Notes under the pieces: generated by a model
What the model was told of the DNA's origin: nothing
Databases searched by the model: none
What the model saw: only the letters and a program-made list of their open reading frames with translations
Shown here: piece by piece, positions 1 through 8,463 of the stretch
Position numbering within the stretch: position 1 is the first letter of the stretch
Layout: the number at the start of each line of letters is the position of its first letter
Position numbers and translations under genes: made by a program
Assembly (NCBI GenBank): GCA_049976245.1
Contig: JBMFIQ010000033.1
Coordinates: forward strand, 1 to 23,890
Reading direction: 5' to 3'
DNA: 23,890 bases
DNA from: Microbacter sp049976245
GTDB lineage: Bacteria > Bacteroidota > Bacteroidia > Bacteroidales > Paludibacteraceae

Positions 1-138
1 AACTGATTATCAAATTAAATTCATCTAATAACACCTAAAAATCAAACCATTATTTACTTGCGAAAGTTGAATTACTTTATTCAATGATCATTTGAAAGTC
101 AAGTTCAGTACAACAATCCATTCAAAAAACTTCACCAT

Positions 139-999
139 ATGAAAAAAATTGTTTTTATCCTCAGCGTCATTCTTGTTGCTTCATGCAGTCATCCGACAGC
201 AGATGTCAAAAAACTTCAACAGGAAAACGATTCATTGCTCCATGCTAAAGCGCAATTGGAAAATGAGACCAACGACTACCTCAACTCCATGAACGAAATT
301 GAGGACAACTTCGCTAAAATCAAAGAAATGCAGAATTTCATCGAAACCAACAAATCGAATGAAAATCAGCCTGATATTCATGCCCGAATCAATGATGACT
401 TCATTCAGATCAGCGAAATACTCAAAGCCAACCAAGAAAAACTGGCTTCATTAAATTACAAATTGCGCAGAAGTAACCTACGCATTGCGGCTTTGGAAAA
501 AACCATCGCCCGACTGAACGCCACCTTGAACGAAAAGATTCAAACCATTCAGGATCTTTCCACACAATTAAAAATTAAAGATGCTACCATCACCGAATTA
601 AGTAAAAATATCGACACGCTGCATCAGGCTGTCAATACGTTAAGTGCTCAAAAACAGGCTCAACAACAGGAACTTGCCGAGCAGGAAGCCAAATTAAACA
701 CCGCATGGTATGTTTTTGGGACTGCCAAAGAACTGAAAGCTCAAAAAATCATCTCTGGCGGAGGATTGTTCTCGCCGGAAAAAGTCTTTCAAAAAGATTT
801 TAACAAACAATATTTTGTCAAAATCGATATCCGTCAGGTAAAAACCATTCCGCTCTATTCAAAGAAAGTGAAAATTCTGACTGTTCATCCACAAGGATCC
901 TACACCCTCGATAAGAAAAATGGGAATTATGTGCTAAACATCAAAGACTACAAAGAATTCTGGAGCATTTCACGTTATTTAGTGATTCAGGTTGACTAA
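139..999 (+). CDS. Coiled-coil lipoprotein, Cbp1-like family
   Basis: 286 aa. The N-terminus is a lipoprotein signal peptide (MKK, hydrophobic stretch, then VASC with the lipidated Cys at residue 16), so the mature protein is a membrane-anchored lipoprotein. Residues about 20-185 are long heptad-rich helices (many Leu/Ile with Glu, Lys, Gln), a predicted coiled coil. The C-terminal ~100 residues, beginning LNTAWYVFGTAKELKAQ, form a conserved globular part. From memory this C-terminus matches Bacteroidota proteins annotated as Cbp1-family collagen-binding adhesins. Collagen binding was reported for a Bacteroides fragilis member and cannot be inferred for this one. The start is the only ATG in front of the signal peptide. 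The next gene begins 67 bases downstream on the same strand. No clear TAnnTTTG promoter is visible in the 138 upstream bases. Confidence 0.85.
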   Translation: MKKIVFILSVILVASCSHPTADVKKLQQENDSLLHAKAQLENETNDYLNSMNEIEDNFAKIKEMQNFIETNKSNENQPDIHARINDDFIQISEILKANQEKLASLNYKLRRSNLRIAALEKTIARLNATLNEKIQTIQDLSTQLKIKDATITELSKNIDTLHQAVNTLSAQKQAQQQELAEQEAKLNTAWYVFGTAKELKAQKIISGGGLFSPEKVFQKDFNKQYFVKIDIRQVKTIPLYSKKVKILTVHPQGSYTLDKKNGNYVLNIKDYKEFWSISRYLVIQVD

Positions 1000-1066
1000 A
1001 CCTTAAGGCACATCAATGGTCAAAGTATAAAAAAGGATTTCAACATTCAACTTAAAGGAAACAACT

Positions 1067-1828
1067 ATGAACACGCTTCTTATTTTTCAAAACCAAAAGA
1101 ATGAGGAAAGGGCGAAAAACCATTTTTCTTTCAAAATTTTGACCATGATGCTGTTTTTCGTGCTTGGCTTTTCAATCCCTTCAACAGCGCAACGAGGCGA
1201 AGAAGGCCATCATGTCAAAGGTGAAAAAATCAACATGCATGCCAACCAAAGAGCTCGGCAGGAGATGAAACTGGAAAGGCGTGATTCTCCAAAACGGCTC
1301 ATGCGTGAAAGGCCTTATGCCCGTCCCGACGAAGAACGAGGTGGCAATGTAATCAACAACCGCGAAAACATCACCGTCAACAATCGGATCATCAACGAGC
1401 CACAGCGAAATTGGCCTGCTCGCGGTACCATCGTCAATGAGCCGCCGTCAGGAACCATTTTTAGAGAACATGCCGGCATTCGGATCGGATTCAACAACGG
1501 CATTTTCTATCGTCCTTACGGAGATCATTTTGTGGTATGTACGCCTCCTATTGGATTCAGAATCAATTTCCTACCGGTTGGATTCATTACTTTCTCGTTG
1601 TTTAATACGCCTTACTACTACTATGGAGGCATCTATTATCAACGCATGGGCAATGAATACGTTGTGGTTCAACCCCCAGTCGGCGCTTTGGTTCAAAGCA
1701 TTCCTCAAGGCGGACAACAATTGATTATCGACGGAAATACCTATTACATTGTAGATGGAGTACAATATCAGGCGGTTATTTACAACGGCCAAATTTGGTA
1801 CAAAGTCATCAAAATCGAGAATCAATAA
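1067..1828 (+). CDS. DUF6515-like secreted repeat protein
   Basis: 253 aa as drawn from the first ATG. A hydrophobic segment (residues 25-41, ending PSTAQ) looks like a signal peptide with cleavage near residue 41. It is preceded by an unusually long polar stretch of about 24 residues, so the real start may be Met27 (ATG at 1145) or Met28. Residues 45-130 are charged and low in complexity (many Arg, Glu, Asn). The C-terminal half carries a repeated motif: FYRPYGDHFVVCTPPIG at 146-163 and IYYQRMGNEYVVVQPPVG at 189-206, followed by a third, degenerate DGNTYYIVDG unit. This Tyr/Gly-rich pattern resembles the DUF6515 family of Bacteroidota and some Gammaproteobacteria, whose function is unknown. 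The protein is likely periplasmic or outer-membrane associated. It is followed by a strong terminator. Confidence 0.75.
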   Translation: MNTLLIFQNQKNEERAKNHFSFKILTMMLFFVLGFSIPSTAQRGEEGHHVKGEKINMHANQRARQEMKLERRDSPKRLMRERPYARPDEERGGNVINNRENITVNNRIINEPQRNWPARGTIVNEPPSGTIFREHAGIRIGFNNGIFYRPYGDHFVVCTPPIGFRINFLPVGFITFSLFNTPYYYYGGIYYQRMGNEYVVVQPPVGALVQSIPQGGQQLIIDGNTYYIVDGVQYQAVIYNGQIWYKVIKIENQ

Positions 1829-1882
1829 AAATGCGTACAATGCAAGAAGGTATCAGCGTCGCCATCATTTAAAAAATGTACC

Positions 1883-1916
1883 AAAAAGCAGAAGCATCAA
1901 AGTTTCTGCTTTTTTT
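1883..1916 (+). terminator. Intrinsic terminator after the DUF6515-like gene
   Basis: Stem AGCAGAA (1887-1893) pairs with TTCTGCT (1904-1910) around a 10-base loop, followed by a T-run to 1916. The A-run before the stem can extend the pairing. It lies about 55 bases after the stop of the preceding gene. Confidence 0.8.
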
Positions 1917-1976
1917 GTGCCATGCTTGTTGCATAAACTTTCACCGCAACGAAGCGATGGATTCGTGATTTGTTGT

Positions 1977-1984
1977 TAACTTTG
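1977..1984 (+). promoter_or_regulatory. Bacteroidota-type -7 promoter element
   Basis: TAACTTTG matches the TAnnTTTG -7 element. No good TTTG is seen at the -33 spacing. It would start transcription near 1988 and give the first EamA gene a leader of roughly 125 bases. The position just after a terminator supports a new transcription unit. Confidence 0.5.
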
Positions 1985-2112
1985 CAAGCAAATTAAAAAT
2001 CATCCACACTGATGCCATAAAACCTGGTACCTGCATTGAAAAACCAACAATACGCGAACAAAAAGACAGCTGCACAAGCTAAAACAGTGTCATAAGATCA
2101 AACCAACCAACC

Positions 2113-3126
2113 ATGCGCATCATGAATCAGGAAAAACTGAAGGGAAACCTTGCCATGTTTTTCACCGCCATCATTTTTGGTATTAACATCCCGTTTTCCA
2201 AAGCGTTACTCCCCTATTGGATGTCGGCGGAAGCCATGATTTATTCGCGATTTTTATTTGGAGCACTCTCTTTTTGGCTGGCCTCGTTGTTTATTCATGC
2301 TGAACATGTGCCGATCAAAGATTTAGCTCTTTTACTGCTTGGATCCGTGTTAGGCATTGCATTCAATCAGGGATTTTTCATCGAAGGGCTTTTGCGCACT
2401 TCTCCCTCCGATGCATCGATTGTAACCACCATTACACCCATCTTGGTGCTCATCATTTCGTTTATCTTTCTCAAAGAACCTATTACCTTCAAAAAAACGG
2501 GAGGCGTCCTGTTGGGATTTCTTGGTGTCATCATCATTATTGTCAATTCTGACCTGAAAGACAAAACGCATCATGCAACGACTCTTGGCGACCTTCTCTG
2601 CATTGGAAGTAGTCTGGCCTATGCTTTCTTTTTGGTTGTTACACGAGCTGTTTCAAAACGCTATCATCCCATTACCATCATGAAATGGATGTTTCTTTTT
2701 TCGGCTTTGTTGGCCATGCCGTGGGGGTTGCATGACACCATTTCGGCCCATCTTTTTTCAGGCAAATCATTGTCGGCATGGGGCAGCTTTATTTACATGC
2801 TGGTTGGCGCAACATTCATCACATATCTGCTGATCCCTTTTTCACAAAAAAGAATACGGCCTACAACCATTGGGATGTACAATTATTTGCAGCCATTGAT
2901 GGCCTCCATTGTATCCATTACCATGGGAAGCGAATCCTTTTCGTGGATCAAACCCGTTGCGGCCATGTTGATTTTTGCAGGCGTCTATTTAGTAACAACA
3001 AGTAAATCAAAAGAAGACCTTGAACGATTGGCCATTGGCAACAAAGCACCGGCAACATCAACGGCACAAGCCCCATTGAACATAAGAAAAAACAGATGGA
3101 CCCCTTTTCAAAACAACCAAAGATGA
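2113..3126 (+). CDS. EamA/DMT-family transporter
   Basis: 337 aa integral inner-membrane protein with about ten hydrophobic segments in two repeated halves, the architecture of the drug/metabolite transporter superfamily (EamA repeats). Family hallmarks include a first half ending near FLKEPITFKKTGGVLLGFLG and a second half ending near WIKPVAAMLIFAGVYLV. The substrate cannot be told; members export amino acids, nucleosides or other metabolites. A polar tail of about 40 residues follows the last helix. Start: ATG at 2113; an alternative ATG lies three codons in (2122). Its stop codon overlaps the purD start as ATGA (3123-3126), which suggests translational coupling with purine biosynthesis. 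Confidence 0.9.
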   Translation: MRIMNQEKLKGNLAMFFTAIIFGINIPFSKALLPYWMSAEAMIYSRFLFGALSFWLASLFIHAEHVPIKDLALLLLGSVLGIAFNQGFFIEGLLRTSPSDASIVTTITPILVLIISFIFLKEPITFKKTGGVLLGFLGVIIIIVNSDLKDKTHHATTLGDLLCIGSSLAYAFFLVVTRAVSKRYHPITIMKWMFLFSALLAMPWGLHDTISAHLFSGKSLSAWGSFIYMLVGATFITYLLIPFSQKRIRPTTIGMYNYLQPLMASIVSITMGSESFSWIKPVAAMLIFAGVYLVTTSKSKEDLERLAIGNKAPATSTAQAPLNIRKNRWTPFQNNQR

Positions 3127-4391
3127 ACCTGCTTCTGTTGGGAAGCGGTGGAAGAGAACATGCATTGGCATGGAAACTGCATCAAAGTCCTCACCTGAAA
3201 CAACTCTTCATTGCTCCGGGGAATGCCGGAACATCAGAACTTGGAACCAACCTCGATCTTTCCGTCAATGATTTTGATGCAATCAAAAAAGCGGTGCTTG
3301 AGCATCAAATCAATTTGGTGATCGTTGGGCCAGAAGATCCGCTGGTTCGCGGAATTGTTGATTTTTTCGAGCAGGACACTGCATTAAAAGAGGTTCCGAT
3401 CATCGGCCCAAACCGAACGGCAGCTCAAATGGAAGGAAGCAAACAATTCGCCAAACAGTTTATGATGAGGCACCAAATTCCGACGGCACGCTTCAAAAGC
3501 ATCACCCAAAACACGCTTGATGAAGGAATAGATTTCCTGAAAACCTTGTCGCCACCTTATGTTCTCAAAGCCGACGGATTGGCTGCGGGGAAAGGAGTCC
3601 TCATCCTCAACGATTATCAAGATGCAGTGCAAGAATTGCAAAATATGCTTTCCGGGAAATTCGGCACAGCCGGAAACACGGTGGTGATTGAAGAGTTTCT
3701 TGCCGGCATTGAGTGTTCCGCATTTATTGTCACCGACGGCAAACACTACATGTTACTGCCTGAAGCCAAAGATTACAAACGCATCGGCGAAGGAGATCAA
3801 GGACTCAATACAGGTGGCATGGGCGCTGTTTCGCCGGTTTCATTTTTTGACGAGACATTTAAACAAAAAGTCATTGAACGCATCATAGAGCCCACCATCA
3901 AAGGATTTCAAATCGATCAAATTCAATATCGGGGATTTTTATTTTTTGGGTTAATCAACGTTCAAGGCAACCCATTTCTGATTGAGTACAATGCCCGAAT
4001 GGGCGATCCGGAAACCGAAGTAGTCATGTTGCGATTGCAAACGGATCTCATTGAATTGATGCAGGCAGTTGTGGATGAAACCGTTGATCAGAAAACGGTA
4101 ACATTTGACGATCGCTATGCCGTCACCGTGATGCTGACAGCACAAGGTTATCCCGAGCAATACAGAAAAGGAGATGTCATTACAGGATTCGACCGCGTGA
4201 AAAACAGCATCATTTTTCATGCCGGAACAAAATGGGATGGGAATCACATGGTGACCAACGGAGGACGGGTGTTGGCCGTCAGCTCTTATGGCCAATCTAA
4301 AGAGGAAGCTCGCCGGCAATCATTGGCCAATGCAGCTCAAATTCAGTTTAAAGGACGTTATTTTCGGCGAGACATCGGATTTGATTTGTAG
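3123..4391 (+). CDS. purD: Phosphoribosylamine-glycine ligase (GAR synthetase)
   Basis: 422 aa, the usual PurD length. It catalyses ATP-dependent joining of glycine to 5-phosphoribosylamine, the second step of de novo purine synthesis, in the cytoplasm. Visible landmarks are the N-domain start LLLGSGGREHALAWKL, VVGPEDPLVRG, the ATP-grasp segment YVLKADGLAAGKGVLI, the loop DYKRIGEGDQGLNTGGMGA and the metal/ATP-binding segment IEYNARMGDPETE. I chose the ATG at 3123 over an in-frame ATG at 3096: the protein then starts MNLLLLGSGGREHAL as in homologues, and it gives an ATGA overlap with the upstream transporter stop. No terminator is obvious after the gene. Confidence 0.97.
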   Translation: MNLLLLGSGGREHALAWKLHQSPHLKQLFIAPGNAGTSELGTNLDLSVNDFDAIKKAVLEHQINLVIVGPEDPLVRGIVDFFEQDTALKEVPIIGPNRTAAQMEGSKQFAKQFMMRHQIPTARFKSITQNTLDEGIDFLKTLSPPYVLKADGLAAGKGVLILNDYQDAVQELQNMLSGKFGTAGNTVVIEEFLAGIECSAFIVTDGKHYMLLPEAKDYKRIGEGDQGLNTGGMGAVSPVSFFDETFKQKVIERIIEPTIKGFQIDQIQYRGFLFFGLINVQGNPFLIEYNARMGDPETEVVMLRLQTDLIELMQAVVDETVDQKTVTFDDRYAVTVMLTAQGYPEQYRKGDVITGFDRVKNSIIFHAGTKWDGNHMVTNGGRVLAVSSYGQSKEEARRQSLANAAQIQFKGRYFRRDIGFDL

Positions 4392-4442
4392 CATCACTCC
4401 TGATATTTTATCTTAATTATCAACACTTTATTGCTACATTCA

Positions 4443-4482
4443 TTGGACTTTCCCCAATGCTGAGAAAAAATTAGTACCTTTG
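4443..4482 (+). promoter_or_regulatory. Putative promoter of the PfkB-family kinase gene
   Basis: The -7 element TACCTTTG at 4475-4482 is a full match to TAnnTTTG. A weak -33 candidate, TTTC (4449-4452), lies 22 bases upstream. Transcription would begin near 4486, about 25 bases before the kinase ATG. Confidence 0.55.
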
Positions 4483-4510
4483 TTTTGTTTTGCCATTTTA
4501 AAGAAAAACT

Positions 4511-5497
4511 ATGTCAACAAAAATTTTAGGCATGGGAAATGCCTTGGTCGATGTGCTCACCATCATTCCGACAGACGAAATTCTTGAGCGAATGAAGTTG
4601 GAAAAAGGAAGTATGCAGCTGATCGACGAAACATTGCTGCAGGACCTTCAAGAAGAGACCAGAAATTTGACGCCTCATTATGTGGCAGGCGGTTCAGCAT
4701 CGAATACGCTGAGCATTTTATCGCGATTGGGGATCGACACGACATTTATTGGTAAAATAGGCAACGACGATGTTGGCAGGTTCTTTCAACAAGATACAAT
4801 CAGCAATGGAGTAGCACCTTCCTTTTTTTATTCCTCCAAACCATCAGGACATTGCACCGTACTCATTTCAAAAGACGGCGAACGCACCATGTGCACTTAC
4901 CTTGGCGCAAGCGCTGAACTTTCAAAAGACGATCTGAATCCAAATTTATTTGATCAATTTCAACTGTTTCACATTGAAGGTTATTTGGTTCAAAATTATG
5001 ATTTAATAGGACAAGCCATTGACTTTGCCAAAGCCAATGGTCTGACGGTATCACTCGATTTATCCAGTTTTAATGTGGTCGAAGAAAATCTGGAATTTCT
5101 TCGACACATCATTGCCGAAAAAGTGGACATCGTTTTTGCCAACGAGGATGAAGTCAAAGCACTCACCCAAAAGGAACTCTCTCATGCCATGACGGAATTG
5201 GCTTCGATGTGTTCCATTGCAGTGGTAAAACTCGGGAAAAAAGGATCGGTGATTCATCATGCCAAAAATCAATTGCACATTCCCATCTACGAAGCCAAAC
5301 GCATTGACACAACGGGTGCCGGCGATGCCTATGCGGCAGGGTTCCTCTACGGTTGGGTTCATTCACTTCCATTAGAAATGTCGGGACAAATTGGCTCTTT
5401 TTTAGCAGCCAACGTCATTGAAGAAATCGGCCCCAAGATTCTGCCTCAACGATGGGATCACATTTTCAAATGGGTTAATGAGTTAATACATGTTTAA
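4511..5497 (+). CDS. PfkB-family sugar/nucleoside kinase (adenosine kinase-like)
   Basis: 328 aa ribokinase-fold kinase. The N-terminal GMGNALVDVL, the substrate-side VAGGSASNTL (about 58-67) and the C-terminal PfkB signature DTTGAGDAYAAGF (266-278) are all present. Asp272 of GAGD is the expected catalytic base. The overall pattern, including the residues after the first strand, is closest to the adenosine kinase-like branch widespread in Bacteroidota, so ATP-dependent phosphorylation of adenosine or a related nucleoside is likely, but another sugar substrate is possible. Its neighbour purD fits a purine role. The last 8 bases overlap the start of the next transporter gene, suggesting coupled translation. 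Confidence 0.88.
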   Translation: MSTKILGMGNALVDVLTIIPTDEILERMKLEKGSMQLIDETLLQDLQEETRNLTPHYVAGGSASNTLSILSRLGIDTTFIGKIGNDDVGRFFQQDTISNGVAPSFFYSSKPSGHCTVLISKDGERTMCTYLGASAELSKDDLNPNLFDQFQLFHIEGYLVQNYDLIGQAIDFAKANGLTVSLDLSSFNVVEENLEFLRHIIAEKVDIVFANEDEVKALTQKELSHAMTELASMCSIAVVKLGKKGSVIHHAKNQLHIPIYEAKRIDTTGAGDAYAAGFLYGWVHSLPLEMSGQIGSFLAANVIEEIGPKILPQRWDHIFKWVNELIHV

Positions 5498-6449
5498 ATC
5501 GCTCATAGAAAATCATTTGGATCATCCCATCGTCACTTATGCAGCCATCATTGTGGCCATGATTTTTTGGGGCATATCCTATGTGTGGACCAACATTGCG
5601 CTACGCTCATTTCCCGTCTTTACCCTGCTCGAATTAAGATTGCTGATTGCCACCTTATTGCTCTTTGGCTTTGGATCCATTTTCCACTGGATGCAAAAGC
5701 CTCGACGTGAAGATTTAAAATGGTTCTTGCTGATGGCCATGTTCGAACCGTTTCTATATTTTATCGGCGAAACATTTGGATTGACACGCGTAAGTCCCAC
5801 CATGGCCTCAGTCATGATTTCCACCATTCCACTGTTTGCTCCGGTAGTGGCTTATTTCATTTTGAAAGAAGAAATTACATGGACAAATATTGCCGGTATT
5901 GTACTTTCCGTTGCAGGCGTGGCCACCATTGTCACGGCTCACCAACAACAAGCTACGCCAACCGACAGCATTGGTTTATTATTGCTTTCATTGGCCGTTG
6001 TTTCGGCTATTTTTTATGCCGTGGTACTCAAAAAACTAACGGCACATTACAACGGGATCACATTGGTTGGATATCAAAACCTGATCGGTATCTTCTATTT
6101 CTTGCCTTTTTTCGGCATTTTCGAAGCTCCTAAGATGGCCCATCTTGTCATTCGTTTTGATTCGCTGATGAGCGTTTTCATGCTGGCTCTTTTTGCATCG
6201 TTCATTGCTTTTGTACTTTTTGCGGAAGCAGTTCGGCGCATCGGCGTGGCGCGAAGCAATGTCTTCACCAACTTAATGCCAGCCATCACGGCTCTTTTTG
6301 CCGCATTGATATTAAACGAAATGATCGTATTGCAACAATGGATCGGCATTGTGGTGGTCATTTCGGGATTGTTTGTCAGCCAAGTTCAACCCAAAAAGCC
6401 GAAAAAAGCATGGTTGCAGCAACCTACAAACGACACAACACATAAGTGA
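5490..6449 (+). CDS. EamA/DMT-family transporter (second copy)
   Basis: 319 aa with about ten membrane segments in two EamA halves. Features include IVAMIFWGISYVWTNIALRSF near the N-terminus, the first-half end FILKEEITWTNIAGIVLSVAGV and the second-half segment LILNEMIVLQQWIGIVVVISGLFV. It is inner-membrane; the substrate is unknown. The ATG lies inside the last codons of the kinase gene (8-base overlap), so the two proteins are probably made together. This is the second EamA gene within 3.4 kb. The two differ clearly in sequence, so this is not a recent tandem duplication. Confidence 0.9.
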   Translation: MFKSLIENHLDHPIVTYAAIIVAMIFWGISYVWTNIALRSFPVFTLLELRLLIATLLLFGFGSIFHWMQKPRREDLKWFLLMAMFEPFLYFIGETFGLTRVSPTMASVMISTIPLFAPVVAYFILKEEITWTNIAGIVLSVAGVATIVTAHQQQATPTDSIGLLLLSLAVVSAIFYAVVLKKLTAHYNGITLVGYQNLIGIFYFLPFFGIFEAPKMAHLVIRFDSLMSVFMLALFASFIAFVLFAEAVRRIGVARSNVFTNLMPAITALFAALILNEMIVLQQWIGIVVVISGLFVSQVQPKKPKKAWLQQPTNDTTHK

Positions 6450-6500
6450 TTTCTTGGAAACAACCATTTTTTTATCAAGAACGACTTTTTTCTTACGACT

Positions 6501-8285
6501 ATGAACATTGAATCGACAACCAAAGAGATGGTTAAAGAAGCCATCATACATCTTTATCAAGTGACAATTGACGAACAAACGCTGCAAGTTCAAAAAACAA
6601 AAAAAGAGTTTGAAGGCGATGTGACCATTGTTCTTTTCCCCTTAGCCAAATTGTTACATCAAGCACCGGCTGCCATTGGACAAGCGATTGGGAATTACTT
6701 GACCCAAAACATGCCGTTAGTCAGTCAATTCAATGCCATTCAAGGTTTTTTAAATCTTTCCATTGCGCCACGTTTTTGGATGGAAACCTTGAAAGAGATT
6801 GATCAAGAAATGGCTTTTGGCATTCAACCCGTCAGGGAAACTTCCCCATTGGTCATGATAGAATATTCGTCGCCCAACACCAATAAGCCGCTTCATTTAG
6901 GACATATCCGCAACAACTTATTGGGCTACAGCCTGGCAGAAATCATGAAAGCCAACGGCAACAAAGTGATAAAAACAAACATTGTCAATGATCGTGGCAT
7001 CCACATCTGCAAATCGATGTTGGCATGGCAAAAATTCGGCAACGGAGCCACACCTGCCACCACCGGCATCAAAGGCGATCATCTGGTAGGCGATTATTAT
7101 GTCCGATTTGATCAGGAATACAAAAAACAAATTCAGCAACTCATTGAACAAGGCATTTCTGAAGAAGAAGCCAAAAAATCGGCTCCATTGATGCTTGAGG
7201 CACAGGAAATGCTTCGAAAATGGGAAGCCAACGATCCTGAAGTTCGCCAGCTCTGGGAAACCATGAACCAATGGGTTTACGAAGGATTTGACCAAACCTA
7301 CAAAGCATTGGGCGTGGACTTTGACAAAATATATTACGAATCGGAAACCTATCTTATCGGAAAACAAAAAGTTGAAGAAGGCGTTTCCAAAGGAATTTTT
7401 TATCGACGCCCCGACAATTCGGTCTGGGCTGATCTAAGAAAAGAAGGTCTTGACGAAAAATTATTGCTCCGCGCCGACGGCACATCGGTTTACATGACGC
7501 AAGACATTGGCACCGCCAAGCTGCGCTTTGACGATTATCCGATTGATAAAATGATTTATGTCGTTGGCAATGAACAAAATTATCATTTTCAGGTTCTTTC
7601 CATTCTTTTAGACAAACTGGGCTTTGCATGGGGCAAAGATTTAGTGCATTTTTCCTACGGGATGGTTGAGCTTCCCGAAGGCAAAATGAAATCGCGCGAA
7701 GGAACGGTGGTCGATGCCGACGATCTCATTGAAGAAATGCTGACAACGGCACGTCAGATGTCACAAGAACTGGGAAAACTCGATCAAATCACCACGCAAG
7801 AAGCCGACGAAATCGTGCGAAAAATTGGACTCGGAGCATTAAAATATTTCATTCTAAAAGTCGACCCTCGCAAAAACATGACTTTCAACCCCAAAGAATC
7901 CGTAGACTTCAACGGAAACACCGGCCCGTTCATTCAATATACGTTTGCCCGCATTCAATCCGTGTTGCGCAAAGCAGGCGAAACCTTGCCGCTTGAAAAT
8001 CTCGAAACAACACAACTCAACGAAAAGGAAATCAGAATGATACAATTAATCAACGAATTCCCGTCCATCGTTCAGGAAGCAGGAGCAACCTATTCACCTG
8101 CCATCATTGCAAATTATGCTTACGAACTGGCCAAAGAATACAACCAATTTTATCACGACTTCCCAATTTTGAAAGAACCCGATGAACAAATCAGAGTCAT
8201 GCGCATTCTTTTGTCAAAAAATTGTGCCCGTGTGCTGAATCAATCCATGTCGTTATTAGGTATCGAAATGCCTGATCGAATGTAA
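6501..8285 (+). CDS. argS: Arginyl-tRNA synthetase
   Basis: 594 aa class I aminoacyl-tRNA synthetase charging tRNA-Arg in the cytoplasm. It shows the N-terminal additional domain (about 1-110), the HIGH motif as HLGH (132-135) in SSPNTNKPLHLGHIRNN, the KMSKS-equivalent KMKSR (395-399), and a C-terminal anticodon-binding DALR-type helical domain ending LGIEMPDRM. Length and motifs are typical of bacterial ArgRS. It lies 51 bases after the second EamA gene on the same strand with no clear promoter between, so it may share its transcript. A hairpin lies downstream, before the convergent btuG gene. Confidence 0.97.
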   Translation: MNIESTTKEMVKEAIIHLYQVTIDEQTLQVQKTKKEFEGDVTIVLFPLAKLLHQAPAAIGQAIGNYLTQNMPLVSQFNAIQGFLNLSIAPRFWMETLKEIDQEMAFGIQPVRETSPLVMIEYSSPNTNKPLHLGHIRNNLLGYSLAEIMKANGNKVIKTNIVNDRGIHICKSMLAWQKFGNGATPATTGIKGDHLVGDYYVRFDQEYKKQIQQLIEQGISEEEAKKSAPLMLEAQEMLRKWEANDPEVRQLWETMNQWVYEGFDQTYKALGVDFDKIYYESETYLIGKQKVEEGVSKGIFYRRPDNSVWADLRKEGLDEKLLLRADGTSVYMTQDIGTAKLRFDDYPIDKMIYVVGNEQNYHFQVLSILLDKLGFAWGKDLVHFSYGMVELPEGKMKSREGTVVDADDLIEEMLTTARQMSQELGKLDQITTQEADEIVRKIGLGALKYFILKVDPRKNMTFNPKESVDFNGNTGPFIQYTFARIQSVLRKAGETLPLENLETTQLNEKEIRMIQLINEFPSIVQEAGATYSPAIIANYAYELAKEYNQFYHDFPILKEPDEQIRVMRILLSKNCARVLNQSMSLLGIEMPDRM

Positions 8286-8345
8286 TCCTGCAAGACCGAT
8301 CAACGACGCAGTCAACTCATCAAAACGACCACCATCGAACATCAC

Positions 8346-8390
8346 AAAGCCTTCGTCACTCTCCATAGAAGAGATTCGAAGGCTTTATTT
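8346..8390 (+). terminator. Terminator between convergent argS and btuG
   Basis: AAAGCCTTCG (8346-8355) is a perfect 10-bp complement of CGAAGGCTTT (8377-8386), and an inner CTCT/AGAG pairing (8359-8362 with 8370-8373) extends the hairpin. On + it is followed by TTTATTT. On - the T content after the stem is low, so it serves argS best and btuG perhaps. Confidence 0.75.
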
Positions 8391-8463
8391 CAACATCAAA
8401 GAAACCTTTGACGAGCAGCTCCTTGTTTCGCAACAAAGCAACCGCTTACACTAAACAAAAAGA

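Noticed and set aside
59..72. 14-base sequence TGCGAAAGTTGAAT found inverted at 23816-23829 near the other end
   Set aside because: In a window of this size about one inverted 14-base match is expected by chance. The flanks do not match, so it is not evidence of element ends.
2015..2060. Possible TPP-like riboswitch suggested by ACCTGG/ACCTGC before the first EamA gene
   Set aside because: The CTGAGA core and the rest of the TPP consensus are missing, and no closing stem is visible.
3096..3122. Earlier in-frame ATG for purD
   Set aside because: It adds nine residues not seen in PurD proteins and lies inside the transporter gene. The ATG at 3123 gives the family-standard N-terminus and an ATGA junction.
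6451..6491. Hairpin TTCTTG/CAAGAA followed by T-run just before argS
   Set aside because: Only 6 AT-rich base pairs around a 19-base loop and a separated T-run; too weak to call a terminator or attenuator.
6918..7367. 149-codon antisense frame within argS
   Set aside because: It is a shadow of argS codons, with no start context or recognisable domain.
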